Shown here piece after piece: positions 37,101 to 49,492 of a stretch of 64,000 nucleotides of DNA. This DNA is from Cylicocyclus nassatus. Lineage: Eukaryota > Nematoda > Chromadorea > Rhabditida > Strongylidae. Every line of letters starts with the position of its first letter. Positions within the stretch are counted from its first letter, which is position 1. The position numbers and the translations under genes are program-made. The notes under the pieces are model-generated. The model saw nothing but the letters and a program-made list of their open reading frames with translations, had not been told where the DNA came from and made no database searches. The stretch covers positions 5,812,123 to 5,876,122 of the forward strand of contig CATQJL010000112.1 in NCBI GenBank assembly GCA_958299035.1, written 5' to 3'.

Positions 37101-40100
37101 TTTTCACATAATGAATAATGAGGTTGGACGTATCATGTATGATAGATCTATCTTCTGGATATAGCATGACCATATGTGGTCCGACATCTTCACATTGGCC
37201 TTCTTCTGATCTATATTAGATATGTTTAGTGTGAAAGCAAAGCGCCAAAAGTAAAAAATCCTCACTTCTGCTGCCTTTCATCGAACATAACTTCTATATG
37301 ATGGAGCAGCGCCTTTGCTTTGATCCACTTCGAATCGCTATTGCGTAGTGCATTAGTTTGATGATCAAGCGAGCGCATCATATGTTTTTCGTTTTGTTCA
37401 CGCCAGATTCTGAAAGTAAATTCATTTCCAAATTTCGATAACTAACTCAAGACTACGAACTCACCTATTCATTTGCACTTGTGCTTCTCTCCATTCTTTT
37501 TCCTTGTCGCGCATGCGATCGAGCACCTAGAAAAGTTGAATAGACAATCTCCAATATATATATATGCAAAGTATTACCTTCGGGATTGTCATTGAGGGAT
37601 TCCTTTTGATACCCTCCGTAATCTTTGAAGCATGTTCTCCGTATATCCGCTTTATAGCACGTAGCATGAGTGAAGGAGAGCTACCACCAAGTTTCTCATC
37701 AAGTCTGAAGAACGTGAATCACATATTTTCTCAAGAATAGTTATAAGCATTTATTTCTCACCTGAACTTGTCGAGTTCAGCGGGAGTCATGCGCTCCATG
37801 CGTCGACGAACAAGTTCGAGAGATTCGATAGCGTACTTGTTCACATCAATTATAATGTCAAGCTAAATAAGAATATAATTTTCGAACATTTTTCATAATG
37901 ATAGCGTTACAACTAACCTCAAAACGCTCATCTTCTGTGCGATATATAAACTCTTCATATTGCGTCTTTTTTGACGATACATGGGTGGAATCTTCAGAAG
38001 ACCATGACGGAAATGAGACCCATGTGTCGTTCAACACCTAAGAAAAGATAATGCGCCGGTTGAAGATTAAAGAAAAAAAACAGACATACTTCGTTACATA
38101 AGGGGGTTCTTCCAGAACAAGTCGGTCGCTTGAAGCTATCCGGCAGACTTCTGTATGGCAAAATTCAATTCATGGTAAAACGTAATTCAGCATGAAAGCA
38201 GATATAGGAAGAGGAGGAAGATTCACCTGTAACTGACGCCCAGTTGTTTGCAGCTTGAGTAGTCGATCTGATGTGCAAGATCGCCAGAAAACCGTTGTTC
38301 GATGGTTCCAGCTGTTGCTTGAGCATTAGAGTCATCTTCCACACCAAGAATCTTACGCAGACCATCGAGAAGATGGGCTTGGTTTCCTAGAATAAATAAT
38401 ACTGTGTTCCGTCGTTTATTACAATGAAAAAACCTTTGATGTGAAAAAATAGTTTTGCGCATCCTGTTAATCTATGAGCTTATGGCCAAAGCGCAACAAG
38501 ACTAATGATTGTGATAATGACCTCAGCAATCTTGTTGCGTTCAAAACTTCTCAGATCTTCAATCTATGTGAAATAGAAAAGAAATGATGAAACAAACAAA
38601 AACTTTGTTAGAAAATATGACCGGAGTTTTTTCACATGTTATTTGACGCGATTTCAGATTCGATAAAAAAGAAGGTAACATACCGAAGACATTTTCCAGC
38701 ATTGTGAGAAGTTCGGTGCCAGATATGATTGATGCACTGTACAAATTGAGAGCGCGAAGAAACGTATCATGCTTTCTTTCATCAAGGCAGCGGCGGATCT
38801 GGAAGAATAAGAACATTATGATTCGAAAGAGAATAGACACCCAAAGACTCACCTTGTCAAAGTAGACGATATCTTCTACGCTTGCACTCATTGCCACTTC
38901 TTTTATGTCAACATCCCTTTTCCATATGCTAGTATTCGATGATCGTGTGACAGGCTAGAAAAAATAGATTGATGCCTCTTATTCGAATTAGACCAAATTT
39001 ATGTGAGTGACTCACTCTGGATGCGCTTGTTGTTGCTTTAGCCTTGGCCTTTCTCTTTGGTCTCGCACCTTGTTCCTGTTCTGAGTCAGACACTTCTTCA
39101 CGAACGAGATCATCGGAATCAGAAGATATGACAACCTCTGCCTGTATGAGAACAATTAAACTAATGATAAGAAAAATCAAATGAAGATGATAAGATTTTA
39201 GTGTGGACATACACTCATTTCCTTCCGCTCATTATTATCCCATGGGACATCTGATCCTCCTCTGAAGCCATGAACACCGGGAAGAAAATGGCGGAATTCT
39301 TCAAGTAAGTCTGGTTCTTCACCAAACAGAGCTGTAACCTCATCTAGCACAACCTTTTCTGTTTGTGGGGTTCGCGCCTAAATCGGCAGAAATTTGTGTA
39401 AGCACTGCACAATTATACGTGAGATAGGAAAGTACCTGCTGATCAACAGTTCTTTGGTACGAATGCAGAATGTCGAGAAATTTCTTATACACAACAGGCT
39501 TATTTGCAAAGCGAGCCTGAAAAACAAAGGGTTTGCAGAAAGAAACTTCAAAATCAGTAAATATTACCTTAATACGATTAACATAGCCTATGGCTTCATT
39601 AATATCTTGGCTGCTGTGATTCAAAATAGGAGTATTTGTCTGTAAAAAGAGGAAAATGTTTCATAATGATATATTCAAAGCCCAAGAACGACTTACCGCA
39701 CTGGGAGACGACGCAATAGCTGCTGGAGTAGGTGTACCTTGAGTACTTTCAACTGGCTCTACAATCGGACGTATGGGCTGTACAGGTACTTCTTCTGGCT
39801 TGGGTGGTTCTACAACATGCTCCTCGTGTGGAGTATTCATCACGACCTGAGAAGAAGAGATAAATGATTTCGGTAAAGTTTTACAGTAACAAATGTAACC
39901 ACTAAAAATGGTACCTGGGTATTTCCACTTGGTTCTGTGATTGTAATTCGATTTCCCACAACTCGCACTTCAAATCCTGGTGGAAGGAATGTATTGAAAC
40001 CCATAATGAGCGCAGATCTCCCATGGAAGAGTCTGCTAACTCTGGTAATGACACCGGGTGTATCGATTCTAAAAGAAAATAAATAGTCCTGAATTTGAGG

Positions 40101-40384
40101 CATTCAGAAGTTAGTCTTACGCTTGTGATTTGAAATCCTTCATAATGTCTAGAAATTGCGTGTATACATTCGGTTGATCAGCGAATTGGGTCTTTACTTG
40201 ATCGAGATAAGACAGAGCGTCCTCAACCTAAACACATTTTACGAAGACAAAAACATACGAGAACAACAAGTGCGTAAAATAAATTGAGCACCTTGACTCT
40301 GTTTTGGTTCATCCCCTGTGCATTCATATCATACTGATCATAAACATTTGCTCCTGTACCAGATCCACCACAGCTGTTGTACAT
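34187..40384 (-). CDS. sin-3: SIN3 transcriptional corepressor (29 exons)
   Basis: Scaffold of the SIN3-histone deacetylase complex; predicted about 1190 residues. Exons, 5' to 3': 40384-40292, 40227-40121, 40068-39915, 39846-39697, 39639-39568, 39516-39436, 39377-39213, 39141-39016, 38954-38853, 38798-38684, 38386-38227, 38150-38090, 38037-37918, 37862-37762, 37704-37578, 37526-37465, 37409-37266, 37210-37046, 36900-36799, 36746-36581, 36521-36408, 36235-36132, 35950-35771, 35717-35594, 35537-35451, 35379-35238, 35196-35048, about 34920-34817, 34390-34187. PAH1 is in exons 2-3 ([29 protein letters not shown]), PAH2 in 5-7, PAH3 in 9-11. The HDAC-interaction region ([27 protein letters not shown]) spans 11-13; the conserved C-terminal region includes [16 protein letters not shown]. 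Phases fit except between exons 27 and 28, where I cannot resolve the junction. The ATG follows a TTTCAG acceptor by one base. The last intron holds a hAT-like element. Confidence 0.93.
34427..34741. mobile_element. hAT-like MITE in the last SIN3 intron
   Basis: A 315-bp element starting CAGTGGCGTACC and ending GGTACGCCACTG, flanked by the identical octamer AAAGGTGT (34419-34426 and 34742-34749). An 8-bp duplication with CAGTGGCGTA-type ends is typical of non-autonomous hAT transposons. The interior is AT-rich with a C/G-rich right part and no transposase. Confidence 0.85.
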
Positions 40385-40797
40385 CCTGAAATCAAAGTCC
40401 GCAAGCTTTTCACGATGCGGAAAAGCCAAACTAATTTCGAACGCCAAAAACATTATAAGAGCTCATAAAAAGGTAAATCAATCTATTGCAAGAAACTGAG
40501 AAATAAAAGCATAAAAAGCTGCCCTTTTAGAAAAAACCTCACTTGGAAAGAAAAAGCAGACTTGCACTGTATTATCGCAATATGAAAGAATGGGGAGTAA
40601 AAGAAAAAGTGGCACTCAAACACCTTGGGTAATAAAACGAATTTCTCACGATTTGCTATACTCATAACTTCAGCGAATGCTCGCACGCCAAAAGGAAGAA
40701 AACTCGAACTGCTCACATTTGAACTAAACAACGAACAAAACTGCTGTAGTACGCAATCACGTCCGAGGAGTTTAACGACGTCGCATGGAGACGCAAA

Positions 40798-41020
40798 GTT
40801 TTCTGGGGGTGTGGTGCGGAAGGCGACAATCCCCAGTTTTGTGCCTACCAGAAACTCCGGTGTCAAAGTGATAACCCGGGGGACTACGGGGGTGGGGGGT
40901 GGGGGCAGATACATTACTCAGTGCCACAAGTAGAAATCCGTGGAAGTCATTGAGACGGATGATACACTGCCTCCATTTTTCGCCGATTGTCGCCTTCCGC
41001 GTGCCCCCCGTTTTCTGGTG
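40798..41020. mobile_element. Probable MITE upstream of SIN3
   Basis: A perfect 16-bp inverted repeat, GCGGAAGGCGACAATC (40816-40831) and its complement (40985-41000), with flanking G-rich/C-rich arms (GGGGG...CCCCCC) that extend the pairing imperfectly. The centre holds a G-rich run (40885-40908). It lies about 0.4 kb upstream of the SIN3 start. Confidence 0.5.
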
Positions 41021-41676
41021 CTACAAGACCGCAATCATTCAAGTTAAGCAGGTGTTTGTAGGCTGGATAGTTTTACAGTACTCAAAATTTGAAACACGGC
41101 AAAGCCGTCATGCGTGACATGACCTCCAACTTTTGAAAAGTTCCGATTACCATGTGAATCAGAGGACTGATGAAATAGCCGAGCCCAAGTTATTTGCAAG
41201 CAAAATATTGCTCGGACATTGAGAAAAAACATCCAGTTTTTTTCCGAGAATTGGTGTGACAATAGAAGTAGAGATTGCGATATAGATCATGCGACTTACG
41301 CGAATTGATTCTATGTTCTCCAGTTAGCTCTAATACGATTTTTTTTACTACAGAGATGAAATGCTTGCTTGCCCAGGCTTGCGGTTTTATTCATAGGGCG
41401 GCGGCGGTCCCAGCATTTTCTTGGAGAGGGAGTAAGGTGCCATAAAGTTTCCGTAAAAGTCATGCCTCCAAATTTCACGTTTTTTGAAATTTTGGATGGT
41501 TTTCAAATAGCTCGCGTATGGGCGATCATCGCACTCAAAGGCAGAGCGCCACCACGGGTGCTTCTGCGTCTCCCTAATCGAGCGCTCTTTCATCCTCCTA
41601 CCGTCTGCTGTCTCTCCCGTTCAAGAACTATCTTAGTTGGACGCAAGGCGTGTTCTCCGTGCGTGCGATAAATCAC
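41021..41676. other. Intergenic stretch
   Basis: Open frames on both strands overlap one another (41369-41671 + and 41387-41593 -) without recognisable motifs. I see nothing I can support. Confidence 0.35.
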
Positions 41677-41883
41677 CTGTGCACATTCTTGGAACACTGA
41701 AGAAAGCGGTACTTTTCCGTTATTCGGACCCATTTTTTCACAAAAAGATACTGCTTCTTTGCTTGCACCATATTTGTTCCCAACTTCATAGGAAAGAGTG
41801 TCAACCTTCTGCCACGTGTCAAAAAAATTTGACATGCCCTCTACATGTTTAACAAGTTTTAGCAAGAGTTCATGTTGCCCTAC
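41677..41883 (-). CDS. Isolated coding exon, unknown helical protein
   Basis: A 207-bp open exon with a CTAG acceptor and a CAG|GTGATT donor, phase 0 at both ends, encoding 69 residues that look coding and mostly helical: LLLKLVKHVEGMSNFFDTW near the start, then DTLSYEVGNKYGASKEAV and CEKMGPNNGKVP. The pattern would suit a helical-bundle (for example BAR-like) protein, but that is a guess. I cannot find neighbouring exons, so this may be a fragment of a gene or a pseudogene. A decayed inverted copy lies at 42220-42450. Confidence 0.4.
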
Positions 41884-42219
41884 CTAGCAACATAAGTTTA
41901 ACTTTTTTGGTCAATAATGACCCTATTTTCGATTAAACAATTTTAAAAATGCCATTGTTATAATAATAACGTCGCTCTCTAATCAATGAGCATACTAGAC
42001 ATGCCCAGAATAGAGAAATGCGCTAGGGTTCCCATCTAAGCGGCGACAAGCAGCAGCGAGTTAATACTTCAAGCCATCATTTGTAGACTCTTCTGGTTAA
42101 ACTCGCATGGCGGAAAGTTTGAAAAGAAATACATTCTTGAATCATTGCTAGAAGCAATCAAGATATTCTAATAATGGTTCTAGATTGTTTTGCTCTTATA
42201 TAAATCAGCTGGACAGCTT

Positions 42220-42450
42220 TTAAGTGGTTACAAATGCTCTTTTACCTCACTGGAAATGATTTCGAAAAAACATGTCAAAGTGGATTAGAACGTGCCAATT
42301 TTTCTTGACACATGGCGAGGAGGCAGTCCTCGTAGAATCTATGAAAATTTGTACTTAGACTACAGAACGTATTTTATAAGAGCCTTTTGAAAAAATGGGT
42401 CCGGATAATGGAAAAGTACCGATGAAGAACTATATTCGCGGAAAGAATTT
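42220..42450 (+). pseudogene. Decayed inverted copy of the exon at 41677-41883
   Basis: On the plus strand AAAAAATGGGTCCGGATAAT and GGAAAAGTACCG match the minus-strand exon closely (one or two changes), and an upstream block with TTTTTCTTGACACATGGC is also recognisable. The sequence between is strongly diverged and the reading frame is broken. It appears to be an old inverted duplication. Confidence 0.45.
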
Positions 42451-43490
42451 AATGTGCAGAGCTGATTGCAGTTCCTTAAAATTTACCCTCGACAAAATTT
42501 ATTTGTCTGACCGAGAGATTACTCATTTATAAACGAACTCATGAGTCTTCCTTTCGGCTCAGTCTATATGGTAGTATTACTGTAAGAAGTTCTGCAAATT
42601 CCACACCATCGAATCTCTCCTTCGACACTGTCGTTCAGATATTCTACTAGCTGTTACAGCTGCAGAACAATATCAATATAATCATCTACTTCTGACTGCT
42701 GTCATAATTCGCAGACTCTGATAAACTTCCTAGAAACTAACTTTCGCTAGATCACAACTATTCAATAGTGTGATTCCCAAGTAAAAATTCTATAGGCATT
42801 CTATGATAACAAATTGTTTTCAGATTTTGAAGGAAATGTTATTAGGAATGCCACCCGGCATATGACATCGTAGAAGAGCTCCTCTCTCCCAGTGACTCTG
42901 TTAGAAATTGGGGCAGCCACTGAGTGTGAAAACATTCCACGGAGAAGTGAATGTAGATTTTAGGAATTACATCTCTTCACCTTGACCGAATAATTTGACT
43001 GAATGCTCACTATTATACTCATTAAATTAATAAATTAATATTTGAACTTAGAGATGCCCTCGTTCGACATTCCTTTTGCTACTTCCACTCTCAATCTGAT
43101 ACTCACAGTCAGTTTCAGAACAATTTTGTAGGTATTTAGTGCCAATATTAAGATTTTTAGATTTGTGACATAAAGCCTTTTCAAAGATCTAGATAGTATC
43201 CATATTGCTGAAGATATAGCAGATACATGAGTTGGAGCAAAATGCCTACATTAGATTTTTTCTGAACCTTGTTTTGAATGAAATTGACTAGAAAAAAGTC
43301 AAATCACGCTTTCAAAGTGCACAATAGCACATTCCAGGTCAAAAAAAAATTCGCGCCTATCATGGTGCGACTAACGATAAGCTTTTTTTTTCATTATTTC
43401 TGATAGGCTAAGAATTGTTGACAAGTGCATGTACATACATCAAAGGAATGCAACGCAATGAACAATGCTGTAAAAATCAAAATAATTTAA
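42451..43490. other. AT-rich intergenic stretch
   Basis: No open frame with coding character. I see nothing I can support here. Confidence 0.4.
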
Positions 43491-43496
43491 ACTATT

Positions 43497-44472
43497 TTAT
43501 TGAGCAAATCGTCCCTGAAAGCGGAAACTCCTCATTGCTGGACGCTTTATTTTGCATAATTGTGCTTGATTCCTGAATTCAGTTAGCGTTACACGTTGTA
43601 TTGGAGACTTTTTGTAGAAAAAATGTACAGCTCGGTTGTCAAATACGCCCTTCGTTTTGCCCTGTAAAAAAATTGTACGTGTCATTTGGGGCAAATCATA
43701 TGAACTTACCATTAAATGATAATATGACGTGGTCGCATTTGGCCCCTCGATGATCATAAATCCCTCGATAAGTAAAATGAAGAGGTTGGAGTTCTGATAA
43801 ATGAAGAAGTAATGGAGGCAGTTTAATCGAATTTTAGTCTCTAAGGTACAAGAAGACCCAAAGAACTGATCTTGCTTTGAGCAATAAAAGCGAAGTTGTA
43901 AGAGGCTAGCAAAGTGAACGCTTGTTTAGTGTCCCTGCGGTGATGACACATTTTCGCGCAAAAATGGTGATGGAGAGCTTTATTGACGCGCAGCTTTTGT
44001 CGACAATGCAGGATACCACAGAAAGCCCGCCGAGAATGAGTCGCAAAACTTCAGAAAGTTACCTCCATAAGTTGTGCAAGGAACTTTTTATACTCTGAAT
44101 AATCGAATTTTTTAAAAAATTTCGGAGAACTCAAAGCCATGTGAAAAATTTATTTTCGCCCCACTTGGGACCCTTGGAGGCTACCTTTGTTTTGCTGTCG
44201 AAATTGCAAATGCCTAGAGAAGATAGCCAAATGCCATCTGGCTATCTTCTCACCCAACTCCCCCCTCACCCCATGCCTACCTTTATTTTTGCGAATGCTT
44301 CGCTCTGTTGTGGAAGTCCGTGCTCTATAACTGCTGCCAAATGTTCATCCCAAGGTGGTTCCATGACATCTATTGGCTGCAGGCGCTCCATAAATGAAAA
44401 TATATGCGTCCGTTGGCAATCCTGAGCCGTTGCTGCGGATATGACAATCAATGTGAGAACTGCGCTTCTCAT
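43497..44472 (-). CDS. Small secreted protein of unknown family
   Basis: Predicted 146 residues from exons 44472-44281, 43793-43710 and 43661-43497, all joined in phase 0. The ATG immediately follows a TTTTCAG acceptor, suggesting spliced-leader addition. Residues 1-17 (MRSAVLTLIVISAATAQ) form a signal peptide, so the protein should enter the secretory pathway. The mature part has only two cysteines, one possible N-glycosylation site (NAT), a hydrophobic FILLIEGFMIIEG segment and a basic C-terminus. I do not recognise a domain. The stop codon TAA is contained in an AATAAA hexamer (43501-43496), so the poly(A) signal may overlap the stop. Intron 1 (487 bp) could hide another exon; intron 2 is 48 bp. 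Confidence 0.68.
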
Positions 44473-44712
44473 CTGAAAATATATATTTTTGGAGCAACGG
44501 TTGGGTTTGGGGTAACGCACGTTTGAAGATGAGGTTGCAAACGGGAAATTTTCGTCATGAAGAGTTGATTTGATAAGAAATGCTCTTGATATTATCAGAA
44601 TTGCTGCTTAGAAATGCGTTTCTAACAATTCCAGTGGAAATTTCGCATAGCAAAGATTACCATAGCCTTATAGTAATTCAATAGCAGTTCAGGATGTACA
44701 AAAAGTGGAAGA

Positions 44713-44960
44713 AACCGTAGAGAAAACTGAGAAAAGGCAGCAAAAAAGCTGAAGTTTTTTTAAGGAAACTTACTGCTGAACAAAATAGTTTTTTTTTTTA
44801 TCTTTCTCTCTCAACCGCACCCCCCCCCCTTCTCAAAAAACCGTAGGGGAAACTGAGAAAAGGCAGCGAAGAAGCTGAACTCATTTTCAGGGAAACTACT
44901 ACTGAACAAAGAAGCTTTTTTATTTTCCCTCCTCCCCTCCCCCCCCCCCCCCCCAATCGT
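44713..44960. repeat. Local tandem duplication with polyC tracts
   Basis: Two copies of a block (about 44713-44790 and 44839-44915) share GAGAAAAGGCAGC, AAGCTGAA and TACTGAACAAA; each is followed by T-rich sequence and a C run (44819-44828 and 44939-44954). The period is about 127 bp. The C runs may be inexact in the assembly. Confidence 0.6.
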
Positions 44961-46575
44961 CAGTAATTCGCAGAAGTTCCACTAGAAGTATACAGTATTT
45001 CATTGAGAACTTACAGACTCACAAGTAGATCAAACAAATTTTTCAAAAATCGGGGGATAAAAAGACGAGAATAGATAGTCATATCTTATAAAAGTCAAAG
45101 TAAGTAGAAAATGAATAATAAAAAATGCAACCTTCAATTTTCTAGCCATTTTTTCGCAAAACCAGTAACAACAAAGAATTCTAAATTCTATCTTTGAAAA
45201 CAAAACTGATCACTATGAAAAGCAGTACATACTTGCTACTTTGGGCAAGTTTTCATTATTTCATGATTCAGAAAAAAAAAACAAAAGTTGGCTATTGAAA
45301 GAGAAGTTACAAAGACTACTTTGTCGTGTTAAGTGAGTAATAGTCTAAAACCAGTGAATTCTAGACTTATGTAGCACATTCTAAGTGAAAACATCTTTTG
45401 GCGCATATGACAAACAACGACAGACGAAAAAGAGGTAATGAGGTAGGTACGAAAGCAAAGAATTAGGTCTAGGGTTGTTCGCACTCCCATTAGGCGTGTA
45501 AAGTTATAGAGTTAACCAACAACGGAAACACATGACTTCTCCTAATTTCTGTATATCACATAAATAAGATGAAAAAGATAATGGTGGAACCGAAGATGAT
45601 TGAAAGTATCAGGCAATCGATTGCTATTGAGCTAAAAAAGACTAATAAAAAGACTTTCGCTTTTTTAAGTCTTTGTCCTTGAATTCAATGAAATGTAGAA
45701 GATATTTCCGTTGTAAAACCTAGGTTTCACGTGATTTCAAAGTATCACAGTTAGAACAAATAGGGCGTTTCTTATTTTCTGCATCAAGAACTGTTCTTAC
45801 TTGTCTTGCTTGAGTTAATCATAGTTAGAGTCTAGCACAAAAATCTCCAAAACCTTGTAATTTCCGTAATGGACTCGCATGACTTGAAAATTTTTGAAGA
45901 AAAAAGCACATGCTACATGGCAAAACCTAAACCAAGTATCAGTATTTGCAAATGGCGCAAATGCAAGATGACGTAAGGACCAAATTTTGGCTTTCAACCT
46001 GGGTTACACTGAAAGGGCACAGAATCAGAAATCATCTACAGAATATAGGGCTTTGCGTGATCGCGAGAGTCGGTGAGTGTGCGGCCGTTGCACGTGCACT
46101 GAGCTTTCCTAGTTATTTTTTCTTCTTTTAACCGCTTTCTGCTAGATGTGAGCTTTCTACCTGAGACGATTATGAAATTTAGGCGTCAACTGGTCTGAGA
46201 CCTTGTGGCATCCTGCGTAGGCAATGATCGCAATCATCGGCTATCGCGATCACGCCGAGTCCTATACTAAGTTGTCTCGAAAGTTTTGTCCGTTTTTCGA
46301 TCGGTCTCAAACTCATAGAACACCGATCGACAATTTCTTAGATCATTAGCAAGATTTCTATCCACTATCTGAAACTTCAGCTTCTCTCTGGACTATACAG
46401 TCTTTGCGATGTTAACATCATGGTTCTTTGAACCACAGCCATGCTACATTTCCCCGAAATTTGAGAAATTTTCGTACTCGCGGAGCGCTGGTATGTGTAA
46501 TGAAGAGGTAACCTTGTTTACATTTTCTCAATTGCATCAATTTGCTCAGGTTTTTGGAGTCTGTAATATTTAAAA

Positions 46576-47690
46576 GTACCCCGGTTTTTTGATCATGTGC
46601 AGCTCGTGGGCGTAAAGTCGCGGCTAGCGATGCACGCGCTCCTCAAAGTACGGAGGCCGGGACCACCGGCTGTTTCGCGCATCCGGTCGCGATCAAGACA
46701 GCCTTACAGTTTGCCCCAATCCTAACCAGGCCAAAATTGGCATGGCGAGAGTCCGCGTCGCGAGGGTTTCGCGCCACTTCTGCGGTTAGCTAGTCTGCTC
46801 TCTCCTCAATCTCTTCGCTCTCTGCGACAGCGCGCGTGTGCAACGCAAATCCCTAGCGCTGCGAGCGCGCAATTTCAGCCGATGGTTCGGCCTGATCCCG
46901 TTTGGAGCAGACTATAGCTTCGCATTGTAGCAATGGCCGCCAGACCTCTCGCTGCTGGCACGTAGCCAACAAAATGGCATAAGGCGGCGGCGCCCCATTT
47001 GCTCGCCTGCTCACTTTCGTCTTTATCGATTACTTTGCCTGTGATTTCAATATCGCATCATCGTGCCTTGAGCTCGCGCATTGGGTACGTTTTTGTTGCA
47101 AACCAAGCGATCGAAGCGGTTGCACAGGATTTTGGGAAAGTTCAAGCGCAGGACGCGCAATAATGAAAGCAACCCCTTCTTAAGTATCATCGGGAACGGA
47201 GAGGGTTGCACCGTTTCCTTCGGGTCTGGAAACTGGCGACGGGTCTGTTTGGTGAGCGAAAAGTTCATGAGTTGCGATTAGTCTAACGGGGCCATCGGTA
47301 GCATGGGGGATGCGACCGCCCCGTGTTTTTCTTCTTATTTGTTCGGCATATTGGTTTAGAATGGAATATTGGCTTGGTGTTATTTTTTGTGTTCAAAGAT
47401 AGATGTGTTCAATCCAGTCGGCCCCTTTCTTTCCATCAGCGTTTACGCGCTATCATCGTGTCGTCTTGTATAGGGGTAGTCCTCTGCAGCGGCTGGTAAA
47501 GGGTAGCTGAGCTTACTGCACGCGCAACATCATGTAGAGGACAATAGGCGTCTAGAGTGTAGCAGCGGCGAGCACTTGCAGAAGGTGCTGGGCTCACCAA
47601 ATCGCCACACGTAAAGACTACAAAAAGCGTTGATTCAAAAGCACCCCGATTTTTTAAGCATGTGCAGCTCACAGGCGTAAGGAAACTTCA
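46576..47690. repeat. GC-rich block between 45-bp direct repeats
   Basis: Similar sequences lie at about 46576-46622 and 47643-47685, sharing the order ACCCCG.TTTTTT, CATGTGCAGCTC and GGGCGTAA/AGGCGTAA. The 1.0 kb between is GC-rich (46600-47330) compared with its surroundings. This could be an element with short direct terminal repeats or two copies of a dispersed repeat. Confidence 0.4.
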
Positions 47691-48599
47691 AAAGCGAGAT
47701 CTTAGAAGCAAATCAAACTTGATTATTTTGCATGTTTTCAACAATCTCCAACACGCAGAAACTTCAAAAGCTTCAATATTTTCGCGGCATTTGTGCGTTT
47801 CATCACTTTAACAAAAATCGAACCTTCAAAAAAAAAAGATTTTTGTCAAAAAAAAAAAGATTTTTGAAGTTCCGAAGGGCAGATCGAAGGAATTAAGAGC
47901 ATACCCTTAGTTCGAGAATTGTTCTATTTGTATTACACCTGCTCCTTTCCAAATCTCCAAGATTAAATTCTAGAAAATCACCCGAATTTGAGCAGATCGT
48001 AGTGACGGATGAAGACTTTTGGCGTACATCAAAAAGCGTTAAGAAGATTATGATTCGAAAATGTAACCGTAAGAAAGAAAAGCAGAAACTGCATTGAAAG
48101 CATGTTTGAACACCTTTAGGTCTTTACATGCAAAAATTTATAGTTGCGAAAAAATGGTCAAAGCTCTCGGGACGTCCTAACTATTTCATGCCCTCTATTC
48201 TCTTTGATTGAGAAAGCGCCGAACAAATGCCTCTACAAGGAATATAGAAACCTAATTTTGGAGGACATGCTGGAAAGTTATCGTGAACACGTGAAAAAAA
48301 ATTGATAGAGAAACTAAAATGAGCTAAAAACATGAAATCTTCATGTATATACGTTTTTTGCAAATGTGATATCCTTCTGTAACTGGGCACATACTTGGGT
48401 ACATCAAAACTACTTCCAAATTGGTAGGATATTCACAATCATCCTAGAGTAAATGCAATAACGTGAATGTTTTGCCATCACTTTTTCCCGTTTAGCCATG
48501 AAGCATGCAGCATGTGCATTTCGCGGAAGTATGTGCGAGTTTGTTATACGCCTAGTTGGTTGTGGAATTTTTAAGCGGAGATCAGATTTGTTAATAATG

Positions 48600-48845
48600 A
48601 AAGTTTACAGAAAATGCTGAAGATAGCCAAACTGATGCTGGGATTCCATTTTGCCATTCATTTCTGACAAGGTAAAGCCCGCGTTTCAAACTCGTATAGT
48701 AACAGCCCGGCTGGAGCAAGATGTTGTTCCAGCAAAAATCCCTCGAAGAAACATCAAGCACAACTACTGCGTAATTGTCCATACGACACAGCTTGTATTG
48801 AAGAATTGCGTCATTTCCTTCTTGAAAGATGGAAGTCTCTGTCAA
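48600..48845 (-). CDS. Candidate exon, unrecognised
   Basis: An 84-codon open frame with coding-like composition (QYKLCRMDNYAVVVLDVSS, RGLYLVRNEWQNG) but no ATG in a good context and no clear donor or acceptor. It may be part of a gene or transposon whose other exons I could not find. Weak call. Confidence 0.25.
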
Positions 48846-49035
48846 GTTTGGTATTGTTTATGAAATGAATGTCTGGAATGCCACTCCACCTACATAGGGG
48901 AAACTGGTCGGCAACTCAGCGTGCGTGTTAATGAACGTTTGATTAGTAAGAAAAGGGAAATCGGCAAGTCCGCTAGGGAAACATTGAAGGGTAGACCATA
49001 ACGGCAGCGACTTCAAAGGTGCATCATCTAACAAG

Positions 49036-49492
49036 GGAATGATACTAACTTAGATTCGCCTTTTGAGACAAGGCACACATATTTGGAATCAGCTTGAAAT
49101 GCTGATTCCAAATATGCTGTTCCTAGCTGCTTAGCATTATTCTAAAGCGAGTTATTGTCTCTTTTCTATGCAAAGTTTGCGTGCTCCTCGACCTACTGAT
49201 GTTACGGTGTCGACGTCTAGGTGGTTTCACAACTGTATAATGCTCCCTTTTAGATTCGAAAGAATTAATCTAATGCTAGCTCAAATCCTAGCACTTTTTT
49301 CGAGCAGATCTTTATCTACACGTCGTCTTACGACATTCAGAAGTTTGTTAATTACTCACAACAGCTAGCCCATAACTCGTTTCGGAGTATGCTAAGCAGC
49401 TAGGAACAGCATATTTGGAATCAGTGTTCAACGCTGATCTCAAATATATGTGTCTTCTCAAAATTTGAATCTAAGTTGGTATCCTTCCCATG
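49036..49492. mobile_element. TIR element of about 455 bp with nested hairpins
   Basis: Arms of about 110 bp are inverted copies: GATACTAACTTAGATTC at the left, and GGATACCAACTTAGATTC when the right end is read inverted. Both arms contain CCTAGCTGCTTAGCAT. Each arm itself contains a hairpin of ATATTTGGAATCAGC and its complement (left copy 49078-49115). No transposase. The outer limits may extend slightly further. Confidence 0.6.

Larger units (their letters stand above)
44473..49035. other. Gene-poor stretch with repeats
   Basis: Holds a local duplication with polyC runs (44713-44960), GC-rich sequence between direct repeats (46576-47690), A-rich runs near 47830-47860, and one weak candidate exon (48600-48845). 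No other coding signal that I can support. Confidence 0.4.

Noticed and set aside
38522..38563. Extra 42-bp SIN3 exon between exons 10 and 11
   Set aside because: It has acceptor and donor signals, but in the required phase it gives a stop codon, and exons 10 and 11 join directly into a normal PAH3 repeat.
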